DNA from: Citrobacter tructae | GTDB lineage: Bacteria > Pseudomonadota > Gammaproteobacteria > Enterobacterales > Enterobacteriaceae | Length of the DNA stretch: 64,000 nucleotides | Assembly: GCF_004684345.1 (NCBI RefSeq) | Contig: NZ_CP038469.1 | Span: 3,038,001 to 3,102,000 of the forward strand | Direction: 5' to 3' | Shown here: positions 27,965-37,019 of the stretch, piece by piece | Numbering within the stretch: the stretch's first letter is position 1 | Layout of the letters: every line of letters begins with the position of its first letter | Program-made: the position numbers and the translations under genes | The notes under the pieces: generated by a model | Told to the model about the DNA's origin: nothing | What the model saw: only the letters and a program-made list of their open reading frames with translations | Databases searched by the model: none

Positions 27965-30023
27965 CGTTTCCAGCGCCATTGTTGATAACCTGACTGATGT
28001 AAAAATGCCTCATTACTCTCCGCTGGCGCAAGCCAGCGGAAGTATCGACGTCGATGGCTACGTTTTACCGGAGTACCACTGCAATACGTTAGTGCTGGGC
28101 AGTGGTGCTGCGGGTTGGCGCGCCGCTGTTGAACTGAAGCGCCGCGATGTTGATGTGATCGTGGCCTCCAGCAAAGCGTTTTGGGGTACATCTGCCTGCT
28201 CGGGTTCCGATAAGCAAACTTTGCATACCGCAAACACACGCGGTAATGGCGATCGCTTCCTGGCTCTGAGCGATGCGCTCTCGGCAGGCGGGTCAATGGA
28301 TGAAGATACAGCCTATATTGAGGCTGTCGGATCAGTGAATACATGCGAGGTGCTGAAATACCTTGGGCTGGATCTGCCAGAAGACACATTCGGTGCGACA
28401 TTGCGTTATCAGACGGACCACGATGAATTCGGTCGGGCCACCAGTTGTGGCCCACGGACGTCTCGCCTGATGGTTAAAGTACTGGCTCAAGAAGCGATGC
28501 GCCTGAATATTCCTCTGCTCAATCATACTACGGCAATAAAAATCCTTACCGATGGCGAAGGTGAGATGCGACATGTGACGGGCGTGGTCGCTATCGACAA
28601 ATCATGCAGGGAAAATCCCTGGCGTATGGTTATTATCCGTTGCCAGCATCTGGTATTCGCCACAGGTGGCCCCGGAGAGCTTTATCGGGAAAGTGTTTAT
28701 CCGGTGAGCTGTTTTAGCGGACTGGGTATGGCGCTGGAAGCAGGGATTACGCTGGTTAACCTTACTGAGAGCCAGTTCGGTATCGGTACGCCGCGCACGC
28801 GGTTTCCCTGGAATCTTTCAGGGACCTACATGCAGGCGATGCCCCGTATCTTCTCTCAGGACAGCAAAGGTCAGCGATACAATTTTCTGGCAGATTATTA
28901 CCCTACTACCCGTATGCTCGCTTCGGCCATTTTCCGCAAAGGCTATCAGTGGCCGTTTCATGCTGAGCGTATGCTTGATTATGGTTCCAGTTTGCTGGAT
29001 GTTGCCGTTTTCGAAGAGACGCAAAAAGGGAACGCCGTTTTTCTCGATTTTCTGTCTGAACCCGAACCGGCAGCGGACGGCATCCCCTTCAGTCTCAACA
29101 ATCTGGATGAAGATGTCGTTACCTACCTGAAAAATAACGATGCTCTGCTGGCAATGCCGCTTGCCAGATTGCAGCGTATGAATCCACTCGCTATCCGACT
29201 CTATCAGCTACATGGGCAAGATATCAGTAAATCACCACTACAATTTACTCTGAATAACCAACATCTTAACGGTGGAATTGATGTCGATGTCTGGGGAAAA
29301 ACATCTCTTGCCGGTTGCTATGCTGCCGGAGAAAACGCAGGTACACACGGTGTAACGCGTCCCGGCGGAGCTGCACTCAATGCCGGGCAGGTTTTTGCTC
29401 GCCGCTGCGCGCAACACATCGCGCATCAGCCACAACAAGCCCAACATGCAGGCATCGATCGACAGCAAATATTGTCTGCAATACATGAGGCGCAAAAATG
29501 TCTGACATCAGCCCCACAAGGCTTACTACGTGAGAATGTGCGGGAAATCATCCAGACCACGATGAGCACCCACGCCGCCATTTTATGCCGCATGGAAGGG
29601 ATCGAAGATGCCGTGCGGACAATTAAAAAACTGTGTGACGATATTGAGCAGTTCGGCATTCAGTCTGATGCAAACAGCCTTACTCGCTCACTCCAGTGGC
29701 AACAGAGCACTCGTCTCGCGCTGGCAGTACTGCTTTCACTTCAGTTTTATATCCACAACGGTGGCGGAAGCCGGGGAGCCAGAGCGATTTATGACGGGAA
29801 ATCAGGCATCTCACCACAAAGCGCTCGTGGACCACTTCAGACCTGGAGCTTTCGACCTGAAACTCAAGCTGACCGTCAAAGAATGATCTGTATTCGCCGG
29901 GTTTCCGATGATTATCAAATCTACTCGAGGATCTGCCGTGAAAGGGGATCATTATCATTAAACGATTTTGAACGTCAGTGGCTCAATTGGTTAACAGCCA
30001 GTGTTTTTTACACGACTGAGTAA
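27954..30023 (+). CDS. FAD-dependent dehydrogenase/reductase, FrdA/SdhA-like
   Basis: A 689-residue flavoprotein of the succinate dehydrogenase/fumarate reductase superfamily. The dinucleotide motif LVLGSGAAG is at residues 47-54, the second FAD segment CYAAGENAGTHGVTRPGGAALNAG lies about two-thirds along, and the C-terminal domain has GGGSRGARA like the SRGA of SdhA. No Fe-S or membrane-anchor subunit gene accompanies it, so it probably uses another electron partner. The ATG at 27954 follows GGAG; the upstream frame from 27915 lies inside the transporter gene. A role oxidizing or reducing the imported acid is inferred. Confidence 0.85.
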   Translation: MTHNVSSAIVDNLTDVKMPHYSPLAQASGSIDVDGYVLPEYHCNTLVLGSGAAGWRAAVELKRRDVDVIVASSKAFWGTSACSGSDKQTLHTANTRGNGDRFLALSDALSAGGSMDEDTAYIEAVGSVNTCEVLKYLGLDLPEDTFGATLRYQTDHDEFGRATSCGPRTSRLMVKVLAQEAMRLNIPLLNHTTAIKILTDGEGEMRHVTGVVAIDKSCRENPWRMVIIRCQHLVFATGGPGELYRESVYPVSCFSGLGMALEAGITLVNLTESQFGIGTPRTRFPWNLSGTYMQAMPRIFSQDSKGQRYNFLADYYPTTRMLASAIFRKGYQWPFHAERMLDYGSSLLDVAVFEETQKGNAVFLDFLSEPEPAADGIPFSLNNLDEDVVTYLKNNDALLAMPLARLQRMNPLAIRLYQLHGQDISKSPLQFTLNNQHLNGGIDVDVWGKTSLAGCYAAGENAGTHGVTRPGGAALNAGQVFARRCAQHIAHQPQQAQHAGIDRQQILSAIHEAQKCLTSAPQGLLRENVREIIQTTMSTHAAILCRMEGIEDAVRTIKKLCDDIEQFGIQSDANSLTRSLQWQQSTRLALAVLLSLQFYIHNGGGSRGARAIYDGKSGISPQSARGPLQTWSFRPETQADRQRMICIRRVSDDYQIYSRICRERGSLSLNDFERQWLNWLTASVFYTTE

Positions 30024-30123
30024 TCATTTAGTGATAGCGGCCCCACCGGCAAAAAAATGACCACAGAGGATGTCGACTACTGTTAGGCTTAGGAAAGATC
30101 TGTCGCTCAGCAAAGGAGTTTAC

Positions 30124-31107
30124 ATGGCAACACGTATTGAATTTCACAAGCACGGCGGCCCCGATGTACTGAAGGCTGTGGAGTTTACGCCCGCTGACCC
30201 GGCGGAACATGAAATCCAGGTTGAAAACAAAGCGATTGGCATTAACTATATCGATACCTACATCCGTAGCGGGCTGTATCCGCCCCCTTCTCTTCCCAGC
30301 GGGTTAGGCACCGAAGCGGCGGGCGTGGTCAGCAAAGTCGGCAGCAAAGTGACGCACATAAGCGTCGGCGATCGCGTGGTTTACGCCCAGTCCATGCTCG
30401 GCGCCTACAGTTCCGTGCATAACGTCCCTGCCGATAAAGCCGCCATTTTGCCCGACACCATCTCATTTGAGCAGGCTGCAGCATCCTTCCTGAAAGGCTT
30501 AACCGTTTTCTATCTGCTGCGTAAAACCTATGAAATCCAACCTGGCGAACCGTTTCTGTTCCATGCAGCCGCTGGTGGTGTCGGTCTGATTGCCTGCCAG
30601 TGGGCAAAAGCATTAGGGGCGAAGCTGATTGGTACCGTCGGCAATGCGCAGAAAGCGCAGACTGCATTGCAGGCCGGTGCATGGCAGGTGATTAACTATC
30701 GTGAAGAGAGCATTGTTGAGCGCGTTAAAGAGATAACCGGTGGTAAAAAAGTGCGGGTGGTTTATGACTCCGTGGGTAAAGACACCTGGGAAGCCTCACT
30801 GGACTGCCTGCAACGTCGGGGTCTGATGGTCAGTTTTGGTAATGCTTCCGGGCCGGTGACCGGCGTTAACTTAGGGATTCTGAACCAGAAAGGTTCACTG
30901 TATGCCACACGCCCTTCTCTGCAGGGCTACATCACTAACCGCCATGAATTGACCGAAGCCAGTAATGAGCTTTTTTCGCTGATTGCCAGCGGGGTTATCA
31001 AGGTTGATGTGGCAGAGAGTCAGAAGTATGCCCTGAAAGATGCGCAACGCGCGCATGAAGTCTTGGAAAGCCGGGCAACGCAGGGTTCAAGTCTTCTGAT
31101 CCCTTAA
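30124..31107 (+). CDS. qor: NADPH:quinone oxidoreductase 1
   Basis: A 327-residue zinc-free medium-chain dehydrogenase (zeta-crystallin-like) that reduces quinones with NADPH. The nucleotide-binding motif AAAGGVG (HAAAGGVGLIACQ) is in the middle. The ATG at 30124 follows AAAGGAG and gives the E. coli start MATRIEFHKHGG. In E. coli it is next to and divergent from dnaB; here the LacI-controlled operon separates the two. Confidence 0.97.
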   Translation: MATRIEFHKHGGPDVLKAVEFTPADPAEHEIQVENKAIGINYIDTYIRSGLYPPPSLPSGLGTEAAGVVSKVGSKVTHISVGDRVVYAQSMLGAYSSVHNVPADKAAILPDTISFEQAAASFLKGLTVFYLLRKTYEIQPGEPFLFHAAAGGVGLIACQWAKALGAKLIGTVGNAQKAQTALQAGAWQVINYREESIVERVKEITGGKKVRVVYDSVGKDTWEASLDCLQRRGLMVSFGNASGPVTGVNLGILNQKGSLYATRPSLQGYITNRHELTEASNELFSLIASGVIKVDVAESQKYALKDAQRAHEVLESRATQGSSLLIP

Positions 31108-31235
31108 TTTCTACCGTTCCTAACTCATTTCAGTAGCAAGAAAAAAACCGATACGTTACTGAAGTTTGTGTCCGGAGTAAGTGAACACAGCCAGCACACT
31201 AGCGGTTTGAATGATGGCGGGAATACAAAGAATTA

Positions 31236-31267
31236 GGGCTTCCCGTAGGAAGCCCTTTCTTTTTTTA
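31236..31267 (+). terminator. Terminator after qor
   Basis: GGGCTTCC, loop CGTA, GGAAGCCC, then TTTCTTTTTTT. Confidence 0.92.
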
Positions 31268-31391
31268 GTTCGGCTGTATGTAGGGTACAGCTCGATGAAT
31301 TCGTTAACCGCGCAATAGTGACAGATTTGATTATCAATTCCTATTTGGTTCTAAAGGCAATGTTTCAGGTTGTGACGCACCGCTCAATACC

Positions 31392-31634
31392 TTAGTAAAA
31401 CCGACGGTTATTGCGCTGATACTGTGGGACTTTTGGCGCTTTTATCGCCTTGATCACCCACACGACGGCGACAGCCAGTAACAGCCACGGCAACAGTTTA
31501 ATCATCAGCGCAAACATCCCGCCAAGGAACATCACGGCAGTCGCCACCATCAGCGCGGCCAGAATCCCCAGCAGTGACACGCCGGTGACCATCAGCATGA
31601 CAAAAAAGCCAATCACAAAAAGTAGTTCCAGCAT
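31392..31634 (-). CDS. pspG: Phage shock protein G
   Basis: An 80-residue inner-membrane protein of the phage-shock regulon with two or three hydrophobic segments, matching E. coli PspG (MLELLFVIGFFVMLMVTGVSLLGI). It is induced by PspF with sigma-54 when the membrane is stressed. A sigma-54 promoter lies 36-51 bases upstream. It lies just after dusA in the same direction. Confidence 0.95.
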   Translation of the reverse strand: MLELLFVIGFFVMLMVTGVSLLGILAALMVATAVMFLGGMFALMIKLLPWLLLAVAVVWVIKAIKAPKVPQYQRNNRRFY

Positions 31635-31669
31635 GATGCTCTCCCATAATGAATTTCTGCTTAAACCAT

Positions 31670-31685
31670 TACAAAAATCATGCCA
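31670..31685 (-). promoter_or_regulatory. Sigma-54 promoter of pspG
   Basis: On the minus strand TGGCATGATTTTTGTA matches the -24/-12 consensus (TGGCACG-N4-TTGCA) with two changes and lies just upstream of pspG. Confidence 0.88.
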
Positions 31686-31767
31686 AAATTAATACGTTGA
31701 TTTATAAAGAAAACGTCCCGCGACAATGCGCAGGACGTGGTGAAATTGACTAACTTTTGGTGAATAC

Positions 31768-32766
31768 TTAACGTTTATCTGCCACCAGCTTTAAGGCATG
31801 TTCCAACACGTTAATATCCGCTCCGGCTTTGTGCGCATTTTCGCTCAGATAACGACGCCACTGACGTGCCCCCGGAATGCCCTGGAACAGCCCCAGCATA
31901 TGGCGGGTGATATGCCCCAGATAGGTTCCCTGGCTCAGTTCACGCTCAATGTACGGGTACATGGCGCGCACCACGGCAACAGGGTCCGCATCAGCGCCAG
32001 CACTGCCGAAAATTTCGCGATCCACAGACGACAGAATACCGGGATTTTGATAGGCTTCACGCCCCATCATCACGCCATCCATATGTTCAAGATGCGCTTT
32101 CGCTTCTTCCAGCGATTTAATACCGCCGTTGATCGACATAGTCAGTTGCGGGAAATCACGCTTTAGCTGATAAACGCGGTCATAATCCAGCGGTGGGATC
32201 TCGCGGTTTTCTTTCGGGCTCAGCCCGGAAAGCCAGGCCTTGCGGGCGTGGATGATAAACATCTCGCATTCGCCTTTACCAGAAACCGTGTTGATGAAAT
32301 CACACAGAAATTCGTAGCTGTCCTGGTCATCAATACCAATACGGGTTTTGACCGTGACCGGAATCGATACCACATCGCGCATCGCCTTGATGCAATCAGC
32401 AACCAGCTGCGCGTTGCCCATCAGGCAGGCACCAAACATCCCATTCTGTACGCGGTCAGAGGGGCAACCTACATTAAGGTTAATCTCATCATAACCCCGT
32501 GCTTCAGCCAGCTTCGCGCACTGCGCCAACGCCACCGGGTCGCTTCCGCCCAGCTGTAATGCTATCGGATGCTCTTCGTCGCTATACGCCAGATAGTCGC
32601 CTTTGCCATGAATGATTGCCCCGGTGGTCACCATCTCCGTATAGAGCAACGTCTGGCCAGACAGTAAGCGCAAAAAGTAGCGGCAATGTCTGTCCGTCCA
32701 GTCGAGCATCGGCGCGATAGAAAAACGATGAGCAGGAAAAGCGGTGGACTGAGATTCAGGCAGCAT
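31768..32766 (-). CDS. dusA: tRNA-dihydrouridine(20/20a) synthase
   Basis: A 332-residue FMN-dependent TIM-barrel enzyme that reduces U20/U20a in the D-loop of tRNAs. Motifs include APMLDWTDRHCRYF at the N terminus, the catalytic-cysteine region NVGCPSDRVQNG and the FMN site SINGGI. The C-terminal helical tRNA-binding domain is complete. The N terminus is shorter than in E. coli (no MHGNSEMQK extension) and the start at 32766 lacks a strong ribosome site. Confidence 0.96.
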   Translation of the reverse strand: MLPESQSTAFPAHRFSIAPMLDWTDRHCRYFLRLLSGQTLLYTEMVTTGAIIHGKGDYLAYSDEEHPIALQLGGSDPVALAQCAKLAEARGYDEINLNVGCPSDRVQNGMFGACLMGNAQLVADCIKAMRDVVSIPVTVKTRIGIDDQDSYEFLCDFINTVSGKGECEMFIIHARKAWLSGLSPKENREIPPLDYDRVYQLKRDFPQLTMSINGGIKSLEEAKAHLEHMDGVMMGREAYQNPGILSSVDREIFGSAGADADPVAVVRAMYPYIERELSQGTYLGHITRHMLGLFQGIPGARQWRRYLSENAHKAGADINVLEHALKLVADKR

Positions 32767-32856
32767 GGCGAATAATTAAGCATCCGGTTAAAAAAGGGCG
32801 CTACTATAGCATAGACCGCGACGATAGTGAGCCACATCGTCGCGGATCCCCTCACG

Positions 32857-33345
32857 CTATTTCTGCCCTGGCTTTCCGTCGTGGGAACCAAAAAACTGCG
32901 GTGGATGGTCCACCCAGCGATCTTCGCGCGTGGCCGCATACACCGGGTTGAGCGGGTAATAGATTCGGTTAAATTTTTTATTTGCCTCACCGACGACCAG
33001 CAGGCGTACCTCTTCACTGGTGTTATTGATAAAGGTGTGGCACACGCCAGTTCCTGCCGGAAATCCAACGCTGTCGCCCGGTTCCAGCTTCCATAAATAA
33101 CCGTTAATCCACGCCTCCGGATACCCTTCAAGCACGTAGATAAACTCTTCTTCATCGCTTTCGGCGTGAGGATACGACGTGCGGCGGCCCGGTGGCAGGC
33201 GTTCATGATGAATGCCGAGGCGTCCCAGGCCCAGTTTGCGGGCAAGCGGCGCGCCAATAGAAAACAGCTCATCGCTGCCGGGATAAGTAGAGTCATCTAC
33301 CCCTTCCACCTCGCGCCAGTGGCGAATACAGTCCGGTCTTTTCAT
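32857..33345 (-). CDS. Cupin-domain protein
   Basis: A 162-residue single-domain cupin. Motif 1 is recognizable around SYPHAESDEEEFIYVLEG and motif 2 around FPAGTGVCHTFINNT, giving the usual His/Glu metal ligands. The ATG at 33345 (MKRPDCIRHW) is preferred over the frame start at 33384. It is absent from this position in E. coli K-12 and is divergent from zur with about 117 bases between. The substrate is unknown; it may be an isomerase, a dioxygenase or a small-molecule binder. Zinc-linked control by the adjacent Zur is possible, but no clear Zur box is seen. Confidence 0.8.
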   Translation of the reverse strand: MKRPDCIRHWREVEGVDDSTYPGSDELFSIGAPLARKLGLGRLGIHHERLPPGRRTSYPHAESDEEEFIYVLEGYPEAWINGYLWKLEPGDSVGFPAGTGVCHTFINNTSEEVRLLVVGEANKKFNRIYYPLNPVYAATREDRWVDHPPQFFGSHDGKPGQK

Positions 33346-33462
33346 TTTATATTTTCCAGTATTGCGATGCGTCAGGTATAGCACACGGCGGCGGATCTCG
33401 GCGTTTTAAGCAGAACATGATAAAGTAAGGGAATATCCTTCCACGCAAATCGAGGCGCTAAA

Positions 33463-33981
33463 ATGGAAAGAACCCCTACCCAGGAGTTGTTGGCTCAAGC
33501 TGAAAAACTCTGTGCGCAACGTAACGTGCGGCTCACGCCACAACGCCTCGAAGTGCTGCGTCTGATGAGCCTGCAGGAAGGAGCGATTAGCGCCTATGAT
33601 TTGCTTGATCTGCTGCGGGAAACCGAGCCACAGGCCAAGCCGCCTACCGTGTATCGTGCTCTCGATTTTCTGCTAGAACAAGGTTTTGTCCACAAGGTGG
33701 AATCCACCAACAGCTACGTGCTCTGTCATCTGTTCGATCAACCCACCCACAGCTCAGCAATGTTCATTTGTGACCGCTGCGGTGTGGTGAAAGAAGAATG
33801 TGCGGAGGGAGTAGAAGACATCATGCATGCGCTGGCGGCGAAAATGGGTTTTGCCCTGCGTCATAACGTGATTGAGGCACATGGTCTGTGTCAGGTCTGC
33901 GTGGAGGTTGAAGCCTGCCGTCACCCTGGCGACTGCCAGCATGACCATTCGATTCAGGTGAAGAAAAAAGTCGGGCGCTAA
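33463..33981 (+). CDS. zur: Zinc uptake regulator Zur
   Basis: A 172-residue Fur-family repressor of zinc uptake genes. The winged helix (LTPQRLEVLRLM...PPTVYRALDFL) is followed by the dimerization and metal domain with CDRCGVV, CQVCVEVEAC and the C-terminal His/Cys tail CRHPGDCQHDH. Length is one residue more than in E. coli. It stands divergent from the cupin gene. Confidence 0.97.
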   Translation: MERTPTQELLAQAEKLCAQRNVRLTPQRLEVLRLMSLQEGAISAYDLLDLLRETEPQAKPPTVYRALDFLLEQGFVHKVESTNSYVLCHLFDQPTHSSAMFICDRCGVVKEECAEGVEDIMHALAAKMGFALRHNVIEAHGLCQVCVEVEACRHPGDCQHDHSIQVKKKVGR

Positions 33982-34025
33982 GCGGAAGAACGTACATCCT
34001 TGTACATTCAGGCGGGAGGGGATAA

Positions 34026-34235
34026 TTACCAACGGTAGTCGTTGCGGGTTTCCCAATCCTTCACTTCTTTCTCCGCCTGATCTTTCGCGTAACCGTAACG
34101 TTCCTGGACTTTACCCACCAACTGGTCACGCTTACCTTCAATGACCGTCATATCATCATCGGTCAGTTTGCCCCATTGCTCTTTCACTTTACCTTTCAAC
34201 TGCTTCCAGTTACCGCCGACTTCGTCTTTATTCAT
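34026..34235 (-). CDS. yjbJ: CsbD-family stress protein YjbJ
   Basis: A 69-residue hydrophilic helical protein of the CsbD family (MNKDEVGGNWKQLKGKVKEQWGKL), abundant in stationary phase and under osmotic stress in E. coli. Its function is unknown. Two adjacent ATG codons (34238 and 34235) follow GAGGATCTG; the second gives the E. coli length. Confidence 0.95.
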   Translation of the reverse strand: MNKDEVGGNWKQLKGKVKEQWGKLTDDDMTVIEGKRDQLVGKVQERYGYAKDQAEKEVKDWETRNDYRW

Positions 34236-34371
34236 CATCAGATCCTCATCGTTAGGTTGTGAATAGCGAGAGTGCTGCGTCCAGACACGCTATGTTTTTG
34301 CTGGACGTGAGAATAAGTGTAGTCAGTGATTCTGAGTTCTATTTATTATTCGGAACTTTTAACCATCCTGT

Positions 34372-35691
34372 TCAGGCAAACCAGGTACCATTTCGCCAGT
34401 GACGCCGCCAGATGAAGGCCAATGAAAGTCCACGCAGCGCCAGAAAAACGGCGAGCGCCAGCCATAAACCGTGGTTTCCCAACAGCGGTAACGCGAATAA
34501 GGTTAATGCGAATCCCACAGCGGCAACGGCCATGCTGTTACGCATTTCTGCAGCTCGCGTCGCGCCAATAAACATACCGTCGAGCAGGTAACACCAGACG
34601 CCTACCAACGGTAACACCACCTGCCAGATGAGGTAACGATCGGCTAACTGCTGAATCTGTGGCAAGGAAGTCAACGATGCAATGATGTGCCCGCCGAAAA
34701 GGGCATAGACCAGCGAAAAAAGGATCGCCACAATTCCCGACTGCCGACACGCGGCTCGCCAGACATCCAGCAGTTGGCTGCCATCCCGCGCGCCATAAGC
34801 CTGACCAGAATGTGCTTCCACGGCATAGGCAAATCCGTCCAGCGCATAGGCGGTGAACGTCAACAGAGTCATCAGAACGGCGTTGACTGCAATAATATCG
34901 CCCCCGAGACGCGCCCCCAGCACCGTAATCGCGCCAAAACAGAGCTGCAACAACAGCGAACGCAGCATGATGTCGCGGTTCAGCGCCAGCAAACGGCGAA
35001 AGTTTCCGCGCCATGCCTGTTTCAGTATCGCGAGTGAAACACCACGCAGATGGAGAACCTTGCGCACCATCAGCAGACCAATCAACAGCGTGGCATATTC
35101 TGCAATGACCGTCGCCAGCGCGGCCCCCTGCACGTTCATATGCAGGCCCATCACCAGCCATATATCGAGCACAATGTTAAGGATATTGCCGACAATCAGC
35201 AGGATAACCGGCGCCCTCGCGTACTGAACACCGAGCAGCCAGCCAAGCAGCACTAGATTCGCCAGCGAGGCTGGCGCGCTGAGCCAGCGGATTTCAAGGA
35301 AGCGCCGGGCCTGTTCCAGTACCGCTTCACTGCCACCGACAATGTGCAGCGCCAGATCGATAATCGGCATGCGAAACACCGCAATTGTCACCCCAGCTCC
35401 CAATGCCAGAATCAGCGGTTGCACCAGCGCACGTGCCAGCGCCTGCGGATTTTTTGCGCCAAATGCCTGAGCCGTCAGCCCGGTGGTACTCATGCGTAAA
35501 AAGAGCAGCAGCATAAAGAGAAAACTGGTTGCCGTCGCCCCAACGGCTACGCCGCCAAGATAGACCGGGCTATCCAGATGACCAATCACCGCCGTATCCA
35601 CCAGTCCCAGCAGGGGAACGGTGATATTGGAGAAAATCATTGGTAAGGCGAGGTGCCAGAGTGCTTTATCAGAGGAGGTAAAGAAAGGCAT
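34372..35691 (-). CDS. dinF: MATE-family transporter DinF
   Basis: A 439-residue multidrug and toxic compound extrusion protein with 12 membrane segments, matching E. coli DinF. It lies 70 bases downstream of lexA in the same direction and in E. coli is cotranscribed with it as an SOS-induced gene; its product is linked to oxidative-stress and bile-salt tolerance. Confidence 0.95.
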   Translation of the reverse strand: MPFFTSSDKALWHLALPMIFSNITVPLLGLVDTAVIGHLDSPVYLGGVAVGATATSFLFMLLLFLRMSTTGLTAQAFGAKNPQALARALVQPLILALGAGVTIAVFRMPIIDLALHIVGGSEAVLEQARRFLEIRWLSAPASLANLVLLGWLLGVQYARAPVILLIVGNILNIVLDIWLVMGLHMNVQGAALATVIAEYATLLIGLLMVRKVLHLRGVSLAILKQAWRGNFRRLLALNRDIMLRSLLLQLCFGAITVLGARLGGDIIAVNAVLMTLLTFTAYALDGFAYAVEAHSGQAYGARDGSQLLDVWRAACRQSGIVAILFSLVYALFGGHIIASLTSLPQIQQLADRYLIWQVVLPLVGVWCYLLDGMFIGATRAAEMRNSMAVAAVGFALTLFALPLLGNHGLWLALAVFLALRGLSLAFIWRRHWRNGTWFA

Positions 35692-35761
35692 ACAGAAAAG
35701 CCTGATGAAAAGAAGTGAAAACTAACTGTGGCGCAGAATGCGCCACAGTATTAATACAGAA

Positions 35762-36370
35762 TTACAGCCATTCACCGTTACGGATAACGCCGACGGCCAG
35801 TCCTTCAATAGTGAAGTTTTGCTCGCGCAGGTCAACAACGATAGGTTTGAATTCGCTGTTTTCTGGCAGAAGCTCGACTTTATTTCCCTGCTTTTTCAGT
35901 CGCTTAACCGTCACTTCATCATCGATACGAGCAACCACCACCTGGCCGTTACGCACGTCCTGCGTTTTATGCACTGCCAGCAGGTCTCCGTCCATAATCC
36001 CAATATCTTTCATCGACATTCCGCTGACGCGCAGCAGGAAATCGGCATTCGGTTTGAACAATGAAGGATCGACCTGATAGTGGCCTTCGATGTGCTGTTG
36101 CGCCAGAAGCGGCTCACCTGCGGCAACACGGCCTACAAGCGGTAATCCTTCTTCTTCTTCATGCAACAAACGAATACCACGCGATGCGCCAGAGACGATT
36201 TCGAGCACCCCTTTACGCGCCAGCGCTTTCAGGTGTTCTTCAGCCGCGTTTGGGGAACGGAACCCCAAACGCTGCGCGATCTCCGCACGCGTCGGTGGCA
36301 TACCTGTCTGGCTGATGTGATCTCTAATAAGATCAAACACCTCTTGCTGCCTGGCCGTTAACGCTTTCAT
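35762..36370 (-). CDS. lexA: SOS repressor LexA
   Basis: A 202-residue repressor and self-cleaving protease. The N-terminal helix-turn-helix (TRAEIAQRLGFRSPNAAEEHLKAL) binds SOS boxes. The cleavage site Ala-Gly is in RVAAGEP, the catalytic serine in SGMSMKDIGI and the lysine in VRNGQVVVARIDDEVTVKRL. Two LexA boxes sit immediately upstream, giving autoregulation. It heads the lexA-dinF operon. Confidence 0.99.
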   Translation of the reverse strand: MKALTARQQEVFDLIRDHISQTGMPPTRAEIAQRLGFRSPNAAEEHLKALARKGVLEIVSGASRGIRLLHEEEEGLPLVGRVAAGEPLLAQQHIEGHYQVDPSLFKPNADFLLRVSGMSMKDIGIMDGDLLAVHKTQDVRNGQVVVARIDDEVTVKRLKKQGNKVELLPENSEFKPIVVDLREQNFTIEGLAVGVIRNGEWL

Positions 36371-36378
36371 TCCGCCCC

Positions 36379-36415
36379 CTGGGTGTATATACAGTTATGC
36401 TGTGAGTATATACAG
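36379..36415. promoter_or_regulatory. Two LexA boxes of lexA
   Basis: CTGGGTGTATATACAG (36379-36394) and CTGTGAGTATATACAG (36400-36415) are tandem SOS boxes 21 bp apart, equal to the two known E. coli lexA operators. Confidence 0.95.
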
Positions 36416-36479
36416 CTAAAGGCGATTTTGGAACCGCAAACTGCACAAAAAACAGGAGATTTATGAAGTTGTGGAATCC

Positions 36480-36848
36480 TTATCGCAAATGCGACCACAA
36501 CAGGATGCCCCAGGTGATCAGGGCGACAAAAATAGATAGCAGAACGGCTGCCGACCCCATATCTTTAGCCCGACCGGAAAGTTCGTGATACTCAGATCCA
36601 ATACGGTCAACTACAGCTTCAATGGCGCTGTTTAAGATTTCAACGATCATCACCAGCATCACCGAGCCAATCAACAACACGCGGGTAATGGCATCGACAT
36701 CCAGCCAGCAGGCGATGGCAACCCCCAGCAGCACGGCAACACTTTCCTGACGAAATGCTGCTTCATTTATCCATGCGGCGCGGAAACCTTTCCAGGAATA
36801 GCCTGCAGCTTTGATAATTCGGGTGAATCCAGTGGTATTATTGGCCAT
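36480..36848 (-). CDS. dgkA: Diacylglycerol kinase
   Basis: A 122-residue integral membrane kinase with three transmembrane helices that phosphorylates diacylglycerol to phosphatidate. The signature EILNSAIEAVVDRIG with its catalytic glutamate is present. The ATG at 36848 gives MANNTTGFTRIIKA; the base triplet just before is TTG. It is divergent from plsB. Confidence 0.97.
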   Translation of the reverse strand: MANNTTGFTRIIKAAGYSWKGFRAAWINEAAFRQESVAVLLGVAIACWLDVDAITRVLLIGSVMLVMIVEILNSAIEAVVDRIGSEYHELSGRAKDMGSAAVLLSIFVALITWGILLWSHLR

Positions 36849-37019
36849 CAAAAAGAACCTTTTTACATTATTAGCGTCAATGTCATTGTAACGTTACCCC
36901 GTTTGTTTCAGGGTGTGGCAAAGCAGCGCGAAGTATGACCGGATACACCAGAAATTCACTAAACTTTCTGATATCCTTGCAGCGCATTTGCATTATTAAC
37001 CAGAGGCTTTACATCGTTT

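Noticed and set aside
22802..30023. The dnaB-qor insert as a prophage or transposon
   Set aside because: There is no integrase, transposase, tRNA site or direct repeat at either edge that I can see; it is an ordinary operon insertion.
31108..31391. A small RNA in the qor-pspG gap
   Set aside because: The hairpin with T tract is explained as the qor terminator. An inverted pair TTCAGTA/TACTGAA at about 31129-31166 is too weak to call, and I see no promoter.
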